Below are positions 9,661-18,597 of a stretch of DNA of 64,000 bases, one piece after another. The DNA lies in NCBI GenBank assembly GCA_028690035.1, contig JAQVCA010000001.1, forward strand, positions 281,940 to 345,939. The letters run 5' to 3'. The stretch is from Comamonas sp. Lineage in GTDB: Bacteria; Pseudomonadota; Gammaproteobacteria; Burkholderiales; Burkholderiaceae_C. Under the pieces are notes generated by a model. That model did no database searches. It was not told where the DNA came from and was given only the letters and a program-made list of their open reading frames with translations. The number at the start of each line of letters is the position of its first letter. Position 1 is the stretch's first letter. Made by a program: the position numbers and the translations under genes.

Positions 9661-11298
9661 ATGCTGTACCACATCTACGAAGCACAACGCGCACTGCTGG
9701 AACCCTTTGCAGACTTCGCGCAGGCGACTGCCAAGCTCTACAGCAGCCCTTTGACCCCATTGGCCAAGTCCCCCATGACGCAACGTACCGTGGCAGCATT
9801 TGACCTGTTCTACCGTCTGGCCAAGGACTACGAAAAGCCTCAATTTGGCATTCAGGCTGTGCAGGTCAACGGCGTGGACGTCACGATCCGCGAGCGTGTG
9901 GAGATCGATAAACCATTTTGCGAGCTGCGCCGCTTCAAGCGTTTTTCCGATCACCCCGCCACGCTGGACACGCTATTGACCCAGCCTGCCGTGCTGATTG
10001 TGGCGCCGCTCTCGGGTCACTACGCCACCTTGCTGCGCGATACTGTGCGCAGCATGCTAGGCGACCACAAGGTCTATATCACCGACTGGAAAAACGCCCG
10101 CATGGTGCCCTTGTCTGAAGGTGAATTTCACCTGGACGACTACATCAACTACGTGCAGGAATTCATTCGCCATCTGCAAGCGCGCTACGGCAACTGCCAC
10201 GTCATCAGCGTGTGCCAGCCCACCGTACCTGTGCTGGCCGCCGTCTCGCTCATGGCCAGCCGTGGCGAAAAAACCCCGCTGTCCATGACCATGATGGGTG
10301 GCCCGATCAATGCACAGCGCTCGCCCACATCCGTGAACAACCTAGCGATGCAGCGCAGCTTTGAGTGGTTTGAAAACAACGTCATCCACCGCGTGCCCGA
10401 CAACTACCCCGGCGCAGGTCGGCGCGTTTATCCTGGCTTTTTGCAGCACACCGGCTTTGTGGCGATGAACCCCGACCGCCACACCAGCAGCCACTACGAT
10501 TACTTTCGCAGCCTGACGCGTGGTGACGAAGCCAGTGCCGAACAGCACCGCAAGTTCTACAACGAATACAACGCGGTGCTCGATCTGGATGCGCCTTACT
10601 ACCTGCAGACCATTCGCGTGGTGTTCCAGGACTTCAACCTCGTGCGCGGCACCTGGGACATTCGCAATCCCGAAGGCCAGCTGGAGCGCGTGCGCCCACA
10701 GGACATCCGCACTACGGCCTTGCTGACCATTGAGGGCGAGCTGGACGATATTTCTGGCGTCGGCCAGACCCAGGCGGCGCATGAGCTGTGCTCTGACATT
10801 GCCGACGATGCGCGTGAGCACATTCAGGTGGCCGGTGCCGGCCATTACGGCATCTTCAGCGGCAGCCGCTGGCGCAATATTGTGTACCCCCAGGTGCGCG
10901 CTTTCATCCTGCGCCACCATCAGTTGCCTGCCAGCGCAGACAACAGCACCGGTGCGGCCATCGAAAATCACGCAGCGAGCGCGAGCATCACCATCACGGC
11001 CACCGAACCCGCTGCTGCTGCACCTGAACCGATATCGGCAGCAGCCACGCTGGTCACTATCGCCACTTCTAATTCAGAAGCGCTTAGCGCTGATCTGACA
11101 AAGGTTTCAGAATTAAAAGCCCCTGAAATCAATGTGATGCAAGCGGCTACAGCTCCTGAAAAAGAAACATCCATCCCTGTCCAGATGCCGCTGGAACCCG
11201 CTGGTGCTGCGCCTGTAGCGGCCAAGGCTGCTGCGCTACCGGTCTCGTACAGCACCAGCGTCGCCAACAAGAGCAAGGCACGCAAAACCAAGCGCTAA
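9661..11298 (+). CDS. phaZ: Intracellular polyhydroxyalkanoate depolymerase with long C-terminal extension
   Basis: Mobilises stored PHA to 3-hydroxyacids. The N-terminus [21 protein letters not shown] and motifs such as [27 protein letters not shown] (lipase-like box with Cys nucleophile) and [14 protein letters not shown] identify the PhaZ family. The catalytic part ends near residue 420, the family's usual length. A further 125 residues are low-complexity, Ala/Thr/Pro/Ser rich, ending in the basic KSKARKTKR. Residues about 470-502 are encoded by a copy of the dispersed repeat (11067-11165). The basic tail could bind DNA or granule proteins, but that is speculation. Confidence 0.92.
   Translation: MLYHIYEAQRALLEPFADFAQATAKLYSSPLTPLAKSPMTQRTVAAFDLFYRLAKDYEKPQFGIQAVQVNGVDVTIRERVEIDKPFCELRRFKRFSDHPATLDTLLTQPAVLIVAPLSGHYATLLRDTVRSMLGDHKVYITDWKNARMVPLSEGEFHLDDYINYVQEFIRHLQARYGNCHVISVCQPTVPVLAAVSLMASRGEKTPLSMTMMGGPINAQRSPTSVNNLAMQRSFEWFENNVIHRVPDNYPGAGRRVYPGFLQHTGFVAMNPDRHTSSHYDYFRSLTRGDEASAEQHRKFYNEYNAVLDLDAPYYLQTIRVVFQDFNLVRGTWDIRNPEGQLERVRPQDIRTTALLTIEGELDDISGVGQTQAAHELCSDIADDAREHIQVAGAGHYGIFSGSRWRNIVYPQVRAFILRHHQLPASADNSTGAAIENHAASASITITATEPAAAAPEPISAAATLVTIATSNSEALSADLTKVSELKAPEINVMQAATAPEKETSIPVQMPLEPAGAAPVAAKAAALPVSYSTSVANKSKARKTKR
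11067..11165 (-). repeat. Dispersed repeat copy B (long form) inside the phaZ tail
   Basis: Read on the minus strand: TTTTTCAGGAGCTG, GCCGCTTGC, TTGATTTCAGG, then TTCTGAAACCTTTG and GCGCTAAGCGCTTC. These blocks follow the order of the long-form copies at 42127 and 47281. It lies antisense to phaZ and keeps the frame open. Confidence 0.7.
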
Positions 11299-11323
11299 GC
11301 CTCAGGCGCTAAACTTGCGCGCC

Positions 11324-11965
11324 ATGCCCGATACCCCCACCCACAAGCCAGTCCTCGCCGGACTGGCTTTTCTCATTGACCAGGCGCTGCCGCAGACCCA
11401 GTGCACGCGCTGTGGCTATCCCGACTGCGCCCGCTACGCACAAGCGATTGCGGCAGGCGAGGCTGCCATCAACCAGTGCCCCCCTGGCGGCCAGGAAGGC
11501 GTGCAACGCCTGGCCACGATCACAGGGCAAGCGCACCAGCCCCTCAACCCGCGCTTTGGCATCGAAGGCCCGCTGACCGTGGCACGCATCGATGAAGATT
11601 GGTGCATCGGCTGCACCCTGTGCCTCAAGGCCTGTCCGGTGGATGCCATCCTGGGTGCCAACAAGCGCATGCACACCGTGATGGCGCAACACTGCACGGG
11701 ATGTGAACTGTGCATCCCCGTCTGCCCGGTCGATTGCATCGTGCTGGATGTGGTGACGCCCGACGCTACCGGCTGGCAGGCGTGGAGTGCCGCCCAGGCC
11801 GATGCAGCGCGCCAGCGCTACGCCGCACGCCAGGCACGCTACGCAGCGGTGCCACCAAGCCAAGCAAGCGCATCGGCCAGCGTCCCAGCTGCAGCTGTGC
11901 CAGACAAGGCCAGCGCCATTGCCGCCGCCCTGGCCAAGGCACGTGCGCTGCGCCAGCAAGGCTAG
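11324..11965 (+). CDS. RnfB/RsxB-like [4Fe-4S] ferredoxin protein, stand-alone
   Basis: 213 aa iron-sulfur protein. The N-terminal 4Fe-4S motif [16 protein letters not shown]...CPPGG (residues about 25-55) is the RnfB signature. It is followed by two bacterial ferredoxin clusters, [16 protein letters not shown] and [16 protein letters not shown]. The C-terminal ~70 residues are Ala/Gln-rich helix. No other rnf/rsx genes (A, C, D, G, E) are nearby, so it probably works as an independent electron carrier, as found in many betaproteobacteria. ATG at 11324 was preferred to an in-frame TTG at 11315. Confidence 0.88.
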   Translation: MPDTPTHKPVLAGLAFLIDQALPQTQCTRCGYPDCARYAQAIAAGEAAINQCPPGGQEGVQRLATITGQAHQPLNPRFGIEGPLTVARIDEDWCIGCTLCLKACPVDAILGANKRMHTVMAQHCTGCELCIPVCPVDCIVLDVVTPDATGWQAWSAAQADAARQRYAARQARYAAVPPSQASASASVPAAAVPDKASAIAAALAKARALRQQG

Positions 11966-11997
11966 GGCGAGGCTCTGCCCACTGAAGGGCCGGGCCT

Positions 11998-13497
11998 TCA
12001 GCCCGCAAAGTTCTTGTACACACCGCAGCCCAAATAGGCATCGTCCACCTTGCAGACATAGGACATTTTGCTTTGCACCACGCCACTGAGCGGGTTGGTG
12101 AAGTCGTACTCCACCCAGCCCGGGCCACGCTCGGCCTGGGTCACGATGGCGCGCAGCAGCCGTGGGCCATCCACCCCTGGCAGATCGTTCACGCTGGTGC
12201 CCACCTTGCCGGGGTTGCCACCAAAGGCCACGTACTGGCCCTGGGCATCCAACACAAACACATACATATCGCGGTCAAACAGCCCGTGCTGGGGTGCCGT
12301 CACTGCCTGCCAAAAAGCCCTGGGCTGACGGTGGCCGCCACGCAAAGTGCGCGCCCGCTCGACCAAGGCTTGCGCTTCTTCTGGGGTGCCCTGTTGCAGC
12401 CGAAAGCGCGTTACTGCTTGGGTCAACACTTGGGCACGCTGCTCCAGCGCCTGCGCCTCTTGCACCACTGCGCGCACCATATGGGCGTTGTCGTGGGTCA
12501 CCTGGTCGATCTGCTGTACCGCCTGGTTGATCTGCTGCAAGCCTGTGCCCTGCTCCTGCGTGGAATGGGCAATCGCCCCCACATGCCCAGCCACGCTGTG
12601 GATGCCCTGGGCCACACGTTGCATGTCCTGCCCGGCCTGGCGAATCAATCCAGTGCTGGCGTTCACCTGGCGCACGGAGTTCTGAATCAGCCCACGGATC
12701 TCCTTGGCCGCTGCGCCCGCGCGCTGCGCCAGGGTGCGCACTTCGGCGGCCACCACCGCAAAGCCGCGTCCCTGTTCGCCCGCACGCGCCGCTTCCACGG
12801 CGGCATTGAGTGCCAGCAGATTGGTCTGGAAGGCAATGCCATCGATGACGCCAATGATCTCGGACATGCGCCCTGCACCGCGCTCTATCGATTCCACCGA
12901 CCCCACTGCCTGGTCCATCACCGCCACGCCCGCATCCATGGCGCTGCGCACCTGCAAGGTTTGTTGCTCGGCGGTCTGGGCCGCCTCGGTGTTGTTCTGC
13001 ACCCCGGCCGTGACTTGCTCCATGCTGGCCACGGTTTGTGCCACGTTGGTGGCCTGCAGCTCGGTGCGCTCGGCCAGCGCCTGGTTGTCGTGGTACAGGG
13101 TATGCCCCGCATGCGCCACCAGGGCTGCGCTGCTGCGAATATCGGCCACCATGCTCGACAAGGCCACCACCATGCCATCGAGCAACTGGCCCATCTGTGC
13201 CAGTTCATCCTGGCCAGGCAGCGTCACGCGCACCGACAAATCGCCCGCCGTGGTTTTTTGCATGGCAACCGACAATTGCTGCACCGCCTGCGTCACGCTG
13301 TGCTGCAGCGCCCCCAAAAAATAGAGCAGCACCAGCACGGCCAGCACCCCCCATGCCACCGCCCAGTGCCCTGGCAAAGCGGCCATCGTCCAGGCGGTGG
13401 ACAGCACACACACTGCCCCCAACAGTGCAACCAGGGCAAATTTGGACGACAGCCGCCACGGCGCCAGCATCCACAGGGCAGGTTTCCACAAAAGCAC
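11998..13497 (-). CDS. Methyl-accepting chemotaxis protein with C-terminal Cache sensor
   Basis: 499 aa chemoreceptor. GTG start at 13497 with AAGGAG 7 bases upstream. Two adjacent membrane helices (about 20-41 and 44-64) leave almost no periplasmic loop. A HAMP-like region (65-120) is followed by the signalling domain with the conserved hairpin tip [30 protein letters not shown]. Residues about 405-499 form a single-Cache-like domain ([48 protein letters not shown]). The sensor is therefore expected in the cytoplasm at the C-terminus, opposite to the textbook layout. No che genes lie nearby. Confidence 0.9.
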   Translation of the reverse strand: MLLWKPALWMLAPWRLSSKFALVALLGAVCVLSTAWTMAALPGHWAVAWGVLAVLVLLYFLGALQHSVTQAVQQLSVAMQKTTAGDLSVRVTLPGQDELAQMGQLLDGMVVALSSMVADIRSSAALVAHAGHTLYHDNQALAERTELQATNVAQTVASMEQVTAGVQNNTEAAQTAEQQTLQVRSAMDAGVAVMDQAVGSVESIERGAGRMSEIIGVIDGIAFQTNLLALNAAVEAARAGEQGRGFAVVAAEVRTLAQRAGAAAKEIRGLIQNSVRQVNASTGLIRQAGQDMQRVAQGIHSVAGHVGAIAHSTQEQGTGLQQINQAVQQIDQVTHDNAHMVRAVVQEAQALEQRAQVLTQAVTRFRLQQGTPEEAQALVERARTLRGGHRQPRAFWQAVTAPQHGLFDRDMYVFVLDAQGQYVAFGGNPGKVGTSVNDLPGVDGPRLLRAIVTQAERGPGWVEYDFTNPLSGVVQSKMSYVCKVDDAYLGCGVYKNFAG

Positions 13498-13740
13498 GAA
13501 CGTTCTCCTTCAGATTTGTAAAACTTTATGACTTTTTCAGAGAAGAACGATGGTTTTCCTCTGGGGGATTTCCTCCATATAGAAAAATTGAGAATGTCAG
13601 TGCCTTGTCAGAGTTGTGCGCTCGTACCGACAAAAGCACACGCTACCCAGCGCCACAGACGACCATGGGCGACAATCACAGGCCCACCCAAACACACCCC
13701 CAACAGCCCAACACCCCAACCACAAAGGCGAGACAGACCT

Positions 13741-14934
13741 ATGAGCACAATGGAACGCATCCTGCGCCTCATGGCCGAGAAAAAAGCATCGGACGTGTAC
13801 CTGGCGGTCAACTCCCCCATCCTGATCAAAATCAATGGCGAGAGCATCCCAGTCAACAACCAGTTGCTGCCCGTCGAAGGGCCGCGCTCCTTGCTCTCTG
13901 AAATCGTCACCGCACGCGACATGGAGCAGCTCAAGGAAACGGGTGAGCTCAACATCGGTATCCCTCTACAGGGCGTGGGACGCTTTCGTATCAGTGCCAT
14001 GCACCAGCGCGGCACGGTGGCGGTGGTCATTCGCTTCATTTCGCAGCATGTGCCCAGCCTGGAGTCGCTGCAGCTGCCGCCGGTGCTGGGCGAGCTGATC
14101 TTGCAAAAGCGCGGGCTGATTCTGGTCGTCGGCTCCACCGGCTCGGGCAAGAGCACCTCGTTGGCGGCGATGATCGACAGCCGCAACGAAAAGATGAGCG
14201 GCCACATCCTCACCATTGAAGACCCAATCGAGTTTCAGTTTCGCAACAAAAAATCCATCGTCAACCAGCGTGAGGTGGGCACCGACACCCAGTCGATGCA
14301 AATTGCCCTGAAAAACGCGCTGCGCCAAGCGCCCGATGTGATTTTGATTGGCGAAATCCGCGACCGCGAGACCATGTCGGCTGCCATCGCCTACGCACAA
14401 TCGGGCCACTTGTGTCTGGCCACGCTGCACGGCAACAACAGTTACCACGCCTTGAACCGTATCCTGAGCTTCTACCCCATCGAGGTGCGCAACACCATGC
14501 TGGGCGATTTGGCATCGTCGCTGCGCGCGGTCATCACCCAGCGCCTGGTGCGCACCGTCGATGGTGGGCGTGTGGCGGCGGTGGAGGTGCTGCTCAACAC
14601 CAAGCTGGTGTCTGAGCTGATTGAAAAAGGCGATTTTTCCGGCGTGCGCGACTACATGGACAAGTCCATGGCCGAAGGCTCGCAAAGTTTTGAAGAAGAC
14701 CTGGCACGCCTGATCCAAAGCGGCAAAATCTCGCGCGCTGAAGGCCTGGCCAATGCCGACTCGCCCACCAACCTGACCTGGCGTATGCAAAACGCCAGCC
14801 AAGCCGTGCGCCCTGCAGCTGCAGCCGCCGTGCCAACCACCCCGGCCCCCATCCCACAGATCAGCGACTCCATGTTCAGCAATTTCTTGATCGACGCCGA
14901 CAGCGGTGCCGACTCTGCCCCCAAAGCATCCTAA
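13741..14934 (+). CDS. pilU: Type IV pilus retraction ATPase PilU
   Basis: PilT/PilU-family hexameric ATPase that powers pilus retraction and twitching motility. Walker A GSTGSGKSTS, Walker B and Asp-box region APDVILIGEIRDRETM, and the HGNNSYHALNRI histidine segment are intact. The N-terminus MERILRLMAEKKASDVYL and the C-terminal TNLTWRMQN stretch are typical of PilU rather than PilT. The protein is 397 aa, with a Pro/Ala tail. ATG at 13741 was chosen by homology; the frame stays open back to 13528 but that stretch is not PilU-like. prmB follows after 3 bp. Confidence 0.92.
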   Translation: MSTMERILRLMAEKKASDVYLAVNSPILIKINGESIPVNNQLLPVEGPRSLLSEIVTARDMEQLKETGELNIGIPLQGVGRFRISAMHQRGTVAVVIRFISQHVPSLESLQLPPVLGELILQKRGLILVVGSTGSGKSTSLAAMIDSRNEKMSGHILTIEDPIEFQFRNKKSIVNQREVGTDTQSMQIALKNALRQAPDVILIGEIRDRETMSAAIAYAQSGHLCLATLHGNNSYHALNRILSFYPIEVRNTMLGDLASSLRAVITQRLVRTVDGGRVAAVEVLLNTKLVSELIEKGDFSGVRDYMDKSMAEGSQSFEEDLARLIQSGKISRAEGLANADSPTNLTWRMQNASQAVRPAAAAAVPTTPAPIPQISDSMFSNFLIDADSGADSAPKAS

Positions 14935-14937
14935 GTT

Positions 14938-15852
14938 ATGCCCACTCTTTCCTCTCTGCCCCACGGCACCACCGTGGGGCAACTTATTCGTACAGGTACC
15001 CAATGCCTGCAAAACGCCGGCGTGGGTTTTGGTCACGGCACCCAGGACGCGGCACAAGAAGCCATCTGGCTGGTGCTCTGGCGTCTAGACCTGCCGCTGG
15101 ACAGCGCACTGGGCGATGAAGAAGATTCAATAGAAAATAAGCCTATAACGCCCGCCCAGCAAGCGCAAGTAGCTTCTCTTTTTGAAGAACGCATCACCAG
15201 CCGCAAGCCTGCCGCCTACCTCACGCGCCAGGCCTGGCTGATGGGCGTGCCGTTCTACGTGGACGAGCGCGCCATCGTGCCGCGCAGCTTTATTGCCGAG
15301 CTGCTGGCCGATGGCAGCATCGACCACTTTCTGTCCGACAAGACCCAAAACGTGCTCGACCTGTGTACGGGCAATGGCAGCCTGGCCTGCTTGGCGGCTA
15401 TGGCCTATCCCGAGGTACAAGTCACCGGCGCCGACATCTCGCCCGATGCCCTGGCCGTGGCACGCATCAACGTGGATCAGCACGGGCTGCAAGAGCGCAT
15501 CAACCTGGTGCACTCCGACGGCCTAGCGCAAGTGCCCGGCCCGTGGGATCTCATCTTGTGCAACCCGCCGTATGTGAATGCCGACAGCATGGCCAAGCTG
15601 CCCGCCGAATACCGCGCCGAGCCTGAGCTGGCCCTGGCCGGTGGCAGCGATGGCATGGACTTCATCCGCCAACTGCTGCGCGCTGCGCCCGCCTGCATGA
15701 CGGAAAACGCCGTGCTGGTGCTGGAAATTGGCAACGAACGGCCCTTTTTTGAAACTGCCTTCCCCAGCCTGCCGGTGTTCTGGCTGGACACCAGCGCCGG
15801 CGAAGACCAGGTGCTGCTGCTGACCCGCCAAGCCCTGCTAGGCCTGGCCTGA
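14938..15852 (+). CDS. prmB: Ribosomal protein L3 N5-glutamine methyltransferase
   Basis: SAM-dependent methyltransferase that modifies a glutamine in ribosomal protein uL3. The SAM pocket is VLDLCTGNGSLACLAA, followed by the catalytic NPPYVNADSM motif; AYLTRQAW and FYVDERAIVPRSFI are PrmB hallmarks. 304 aa. Residues about 63-83 (start DSIENKPITPAQQAQ) are encoded by a dispersed-repeat copy (15125-15186) in the linker between the N-terminal helical domain and the catalytic core. The linker looks about five residues longer than in E. coli PrmB. It is probably cotranscribed with pilU. Confidence 0.93.
   Translation: MPTLSSLPHGTTVGQLIRTGTQCLQNAGVGFGHGTQDAAQEAIWLVLWRLDLPLDSALGDEEDSIENKPITPAQQAQVASLFEERITSRKPAAYLTRQAWLMGVPFYVDERAIVPRSFIAELLADGSIDHFLSDKTQNVLDLCTGNGSLACLAAMAYPEVQVTGADISPDALAVARINVDQHGLQERINLVHSDGLAQVPGPWDLILCNPPYVNADSMAKLPAEYRAEPELALAGGSDGMDFIRQLLRAAPACMTENAVLVLEIGNERPFFETAFPSLPVFWLDTSAGEDQVLLLTRQALLGLA
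15125..15186 (-). repeat. Dispersed repeat copy C (short form), in frame inside prmB
   Basis: Read on the minus strand: AGAAGCTACTTGCGCTTGCTGG, a middle part resembling GGGCGTTATAGGC, and a TTATTTTCTATTGAATC tail. It has the same block order as copies A, D and K, here lying antisense to the host gene. Confidence 0.8.
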
Positions 15853-15919
15853 TCCGACGGGGGCGCCCTGCACCCTACCCTCTCTTTGGCCCCTGCTGCA
15901 CGCACGGGGCTTGGTTGAC

Positions 15920-17911
15920 ATGATCCATTTAAAAAACATCACATTACGTCGGGGCACCAAAGTGGTGCTGGACGGTATCTCTACCACCATCCACCCCGGC
16001 GAGCACGTCGGCCTGATTGGGCGCAACGGCGCGGGCAAGACCTCGCTGTTTGCCCTGCTGGCCGGGCGCTTACACGAAGATGGCGGCGAATTTTTCATGC
16101 CCCCGCAGTGGCGCATGGCCGAAGTGGCCCAGCACCTGCCCGAAACCGATGCCCACGCCACCGACTTTGTGCTGCAAGGCGATACGCGCCTGCAAGAACT
16201 GCAACAGCGCCTGACCCAGGTCGAACAGGTGGGCGACGGCATGGCGATGGCCCAGCTGCATGCCGATTTGCAGGACGCCGGTGCGCACGATGCCGTCGCG
16301 CGCGCACAGGCGCTGATCCTGGGGCTGGGCTTCAAAACCAGTGAGCTGGAGCAGCCGGTGGGCAGCTTCTCCGGCGGCTGGCAAATGCGTCTGCAGCTGG
16401 CGCGCGCGCTGATGTGCCCCTCCGACGTGCTCCTACTGGACGAGCCCACCAACCACTTGGACTTGGACGCGCTGGTATGGCTGGAAGCCTGGCTCAAGCG
16501 CTATGCGGGCACGCTGGTCATCATCAGCCACGACCGCGAGTTTCTGGACGCCACCACCAGCGTCACTTTGCACATTGAAAACGGGCGCCTGACGCGCTAC
16601 GGCGGCAACTACAGCAAGTTTGAAGAGCAGCACGCCCAGCAGCTGGTGCTGCAGCAGGCATCGTTTGAGCGCCAGCAGGAAAAAATCGCCCACCTGCAAA
16701 GCTTTATCGACCGCTTCAAGGCCAAGGCGACAAAAGCCAAACAGGCGCAAAGCCGCGTCAAACAAATTGAGCGCATGGAAAAAGTCGCGCCCGTGCTGGC
16801 CAGCGCCGATTTCACCTTTGCTTTTCAAGAGCCGGCCAACCTGCCCAACCCCATGCTGGCCATCAGCGATGCCGCCTTTGGCTACACCAGCGAAGCGGGC
16901 ACCAGCACCACCATCTTGCAGGGCGTAAGCCGCACCGTGCTGGCCGGGCAGCGCATCGGCATTTTGGGGGCCAACGGCCAGGGCAAATCGACGCTGGTCA
17001 AAACCATTGCGCGCGAGCTGCAGCCGCTGGCAGGCAAACTGACCGAGGGCAAGGGCCTGCGCATTGGCTACTTTGCCCAGCAAGAGCTGGACGTGCTGCG
17101 CCCCGACGAGCACCCGCTGCAGCACATGGTGCGCCTGGCGCGCGACCTGGGGGCCGATGCCCCAGCGGCCAGCCGCGAGCAGGATTTGCGCAACTGGCTG
17201 GGCAGCTTCAATTTCAGCGGCGATATGGTCACGCAAAGCGTGGGCAGCATGAGTGGCGGCGAAAAAGCGCGTCTGGTGCTGGCCATGATCGTCTGGCAGC
17301 GCCCCAATTTGCTGCTGCTGGACGAGCCCACCAACCACCTGGACTTGGCCACACGTGAGGCGCTGGCGATGGCCCTCAACGATTTCGATGGCACGGTGCT
17401 GCTGGTCAGCCACGACCGCCATCTGCTGCGCGCCGTGGCCGACGATTTTTGGCTGGTCGGGCGCGGTCAGGTCGGCACTTTTGACGGCACGCTGGACGAC
17501 TACCAGCGCTACCTGCTCGAAGAATCGCGCCGCCTGCGCGAAGCCGCCAAGGAAAAAGAAAAAGCCCAGCAAAGCGAGAGCACCTCCAGCAGCGCACCAG
17601 CGGCCCCCACCATCGACCCACGCGAAGCGCGCCGACTGGCTGCCCAGGCACGCCAGGCCCTGGCCGAAAAGACCAAACCGCTAAAAAAAGAGCTGGAAAA
17701 AATCGATGCCCGGATGGCGGCGCTCAACGACGAGAAAACGCTGCTGGAAGAGCGCCTGACCACCGCCCTTCCCCCCGGCGAAATTGCTGAAGCCGGTAAG
17801 CGCCTGAAAACGGTGGGCGATGCACTGGAGCAGTGCGAAGAGCGCTGGCTGGAGCTGAGTGAAGCCATTGAGCAGCTGACACAGGCCGCGCAAGAAGCCG
17901 ACACGGCCTGA
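15920..17911 (+). CDS. yheS: ABC-F family ATP-binding protein YheS
   Basis: Soluble ABC-F protein with two ATPase cassettes and no membrane segments; the family acts on ribosomes. Walker A motifs GRNGAGKTS (near residue 35) and GANGQGKST (near 355), signatures FSGGWQMRLQLAR and MSGGEKARLVLA, and two DEPTNHLDL Walker B boxes are all present. The interdomain linker YIDRFKAKATKAKQAQSR type and a C-terminal coiled coil (about 560-660) match E. coli YheS closely. ATG at 15920 is used; a TTG nine bases upstream is in frame. 663 aa. Confidence 0.93.
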   Translation: MIHLKNITLRRGTKVVLDGISTTIHPGEHVGLIGRNGAGKTSLFALLAGRLHEDGGEFFMPPQWRMAEVAQHLPETDAHATDFVLQGDTRLQELQQRLTQVEQVGDGMAMAQLHADLQDAGAHDAVARAQALILGLGFKTSELEQPVGSFSGGWQMRLQLARALMCPSDVLLLDEPTNHLDLDALVWLEAWLKRYAGTLVIISHDREFLDATTSVTLHIENGRLTRYGGNYSKFEEQHAQQLVLQQASFERQQEKIAHLQSFIDRFKAKATKAKQAQSRVKQIERMEKVAPVLASADFTFAFQEPANLPNPMLAISDAAFGYTSEAGTSTTILQGVSRTVLAGQRIGILGANGQGKSTLVKTIARELQPLAGKLTEGKGLRIGYFAQQELDVLRPDEHPLQHMVRLARDLGADAPAASREQDLRNWLGSFNFSGDMVTQSVGSMSGGEKARLVLAMIVWQRPNLLLLDEPTNHLDLATREALAMALNDFDGTVLLVSHDRHLLRAVADDFWLVGRGQVGTFDGTLDDYQRYLLEESRRLREAAKEKEKAQQSESTSSSAPAAPTIDPREARRLAAQARQALAEKTKPLKKELEKIDARMAALNDEKTLLEERLTTALPPGEIAEAGKRLKTVGDALEQCEERWLELSEAIEQLTQAAQEADTA

Positions 17912-17944
17912 CCGTCGTGCCATCCGCCAGCTGCAGCACCGCGC

Positions 17945-18337
17945 TCAGCGGTGGTGCAGCTGGACTTCAAAAAAGCACGCCTCAGCGCCGCCCAGCCCTT
18001 GCAGGCCCGCCTCCAGTGCGGCGCGTGTGGCCTGTTGCCAGCGGCGGTACAGCGCCTGCAACTCAGTGATCTGCTCAGGTGCCAAGTCGTCCGGCGGTGC
18101 GTCTTCCAAGTTTTGTAACACGCTCAAGATGTCGTACACCGCCTGGGCCCCACCCAACTTGCGCTCCAGTGCGCGTGCATAGCGCCGCTGGGCGCGCTCG
18201 CGCTCGGCATCGGGCAGGTCGGGATAGTCTTGCAAAGAGACGGTGTACAACGGTGCCTCATCCAAGGCATCAGGAGCCAGCGCCGATAGGGTGTGGGTAA
18301 ACGAAGTGGGAGTGGGTGTATGAAAAGCGAGCTGCAT
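17945..18337 (-). CDS. Unknown protein with SOS-type operator (130 aa)
   Basis: Not recognised. The 130-residue product starts MQLAFHTPTPTSFTHTLSAL and is acidic and polar, mostly predicted helix from about residue 40 onward (ERERAQRRYARALERKLG; EQITELQALYRRWQQATRAAL). There is no signal peptide, membrane segment or known motif. The ATG at 18335-18337 lies seven bases from two LexA-type operator sequences at 18345-18379, implying induction by DNA damage. There is no clear ribosome binding site, so the transcript may have a very short leader. It is convergent with yheS and divergent from the efflux operon. A small SOS-response effector is an inference only. Confidence 0.7.
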   Translation of the reverse strand: MQLAFHTPTPTSFTHTLSALAPDALDEAPLYTVSLQDYPDLPDAERERAQRRYARALERKLGGAQAVYDILSVLQNLEDAPPDDLAPEQITELQALYRRWQQATRAALEAGLQGLGGAEACFFEVQLHHR

Positions 18338-18344
18338 AAATTAA

Positions 18345-18379
18345 CTGTATTTTTAACCAGTAACTGTACAAATATACAG
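18345..18379 (-). promoter_or_regulatory. Tandem LexA (SOS) operators
   Basis: CTGTACAAATATACAG at 18364-18379 fits the proteobacterial LexA consensus CTGT-N8-ACAG exactly. A second, degenerate site CTGT-N8-CCAG sits at 18345-18360, four bases away. On the minus strand the perfect box contains TATATT, a plausible -10 element for the gene starting at 18337. The operators also lie upstream of the rightward efflux operon (starting 18598), so effects there cannot be excluded. Confidence 0.75.
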
Positions 18380-18597
18380 TAATTTTTAATGCATGAACCA
18401 CTTCCCAAAGGAGCTGCTGGGCGCTGGCAACTGCCACACGGAAGGAACTCCCGCCCCCCACCGTCTTTACAAACGCGACATCCACACCCGTCACAATGTG
18501 CGCTGGTTGGGCCTTTCCCTGCGTACCCTGCTAGGCTGCATTGGCCCTGACGGGGTGCGCATGTCTTTGCTTCGACTGCCTTGAAACTCCCTCTTCC

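Noticed and set aside
12073..13521. 482-codon plus-strand open frame opposite the chemoreceptor gene
   Set aside because: His/Leu/Gly-rich antisense translation without domains; the chemoreceptor has a good start site and conserved hairpin tip.
13528..13740. Upstream in-frame extension of pilU from ATG 13528
   Set aside because: No ribosome binding site, and the 71 extra residues have no PilU similarity; the conserved start is at 13741.
17927..17965. Imperfect hairpin (CAGCTGCAGCACC with near-complement) at the yheS and SOS-gene convergent ends as a terminator
   Set aside because: The stem is long but has a mismatch and neither side is followed by a T-run, so it was not called.
18393..18584. 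63-codon ORF upstream of the efflux adaptor gene
   Set aside because: No ribosome binding site or coding-like composition; product has no recognisable pattern. It more likely lies in the leader or promoter region.
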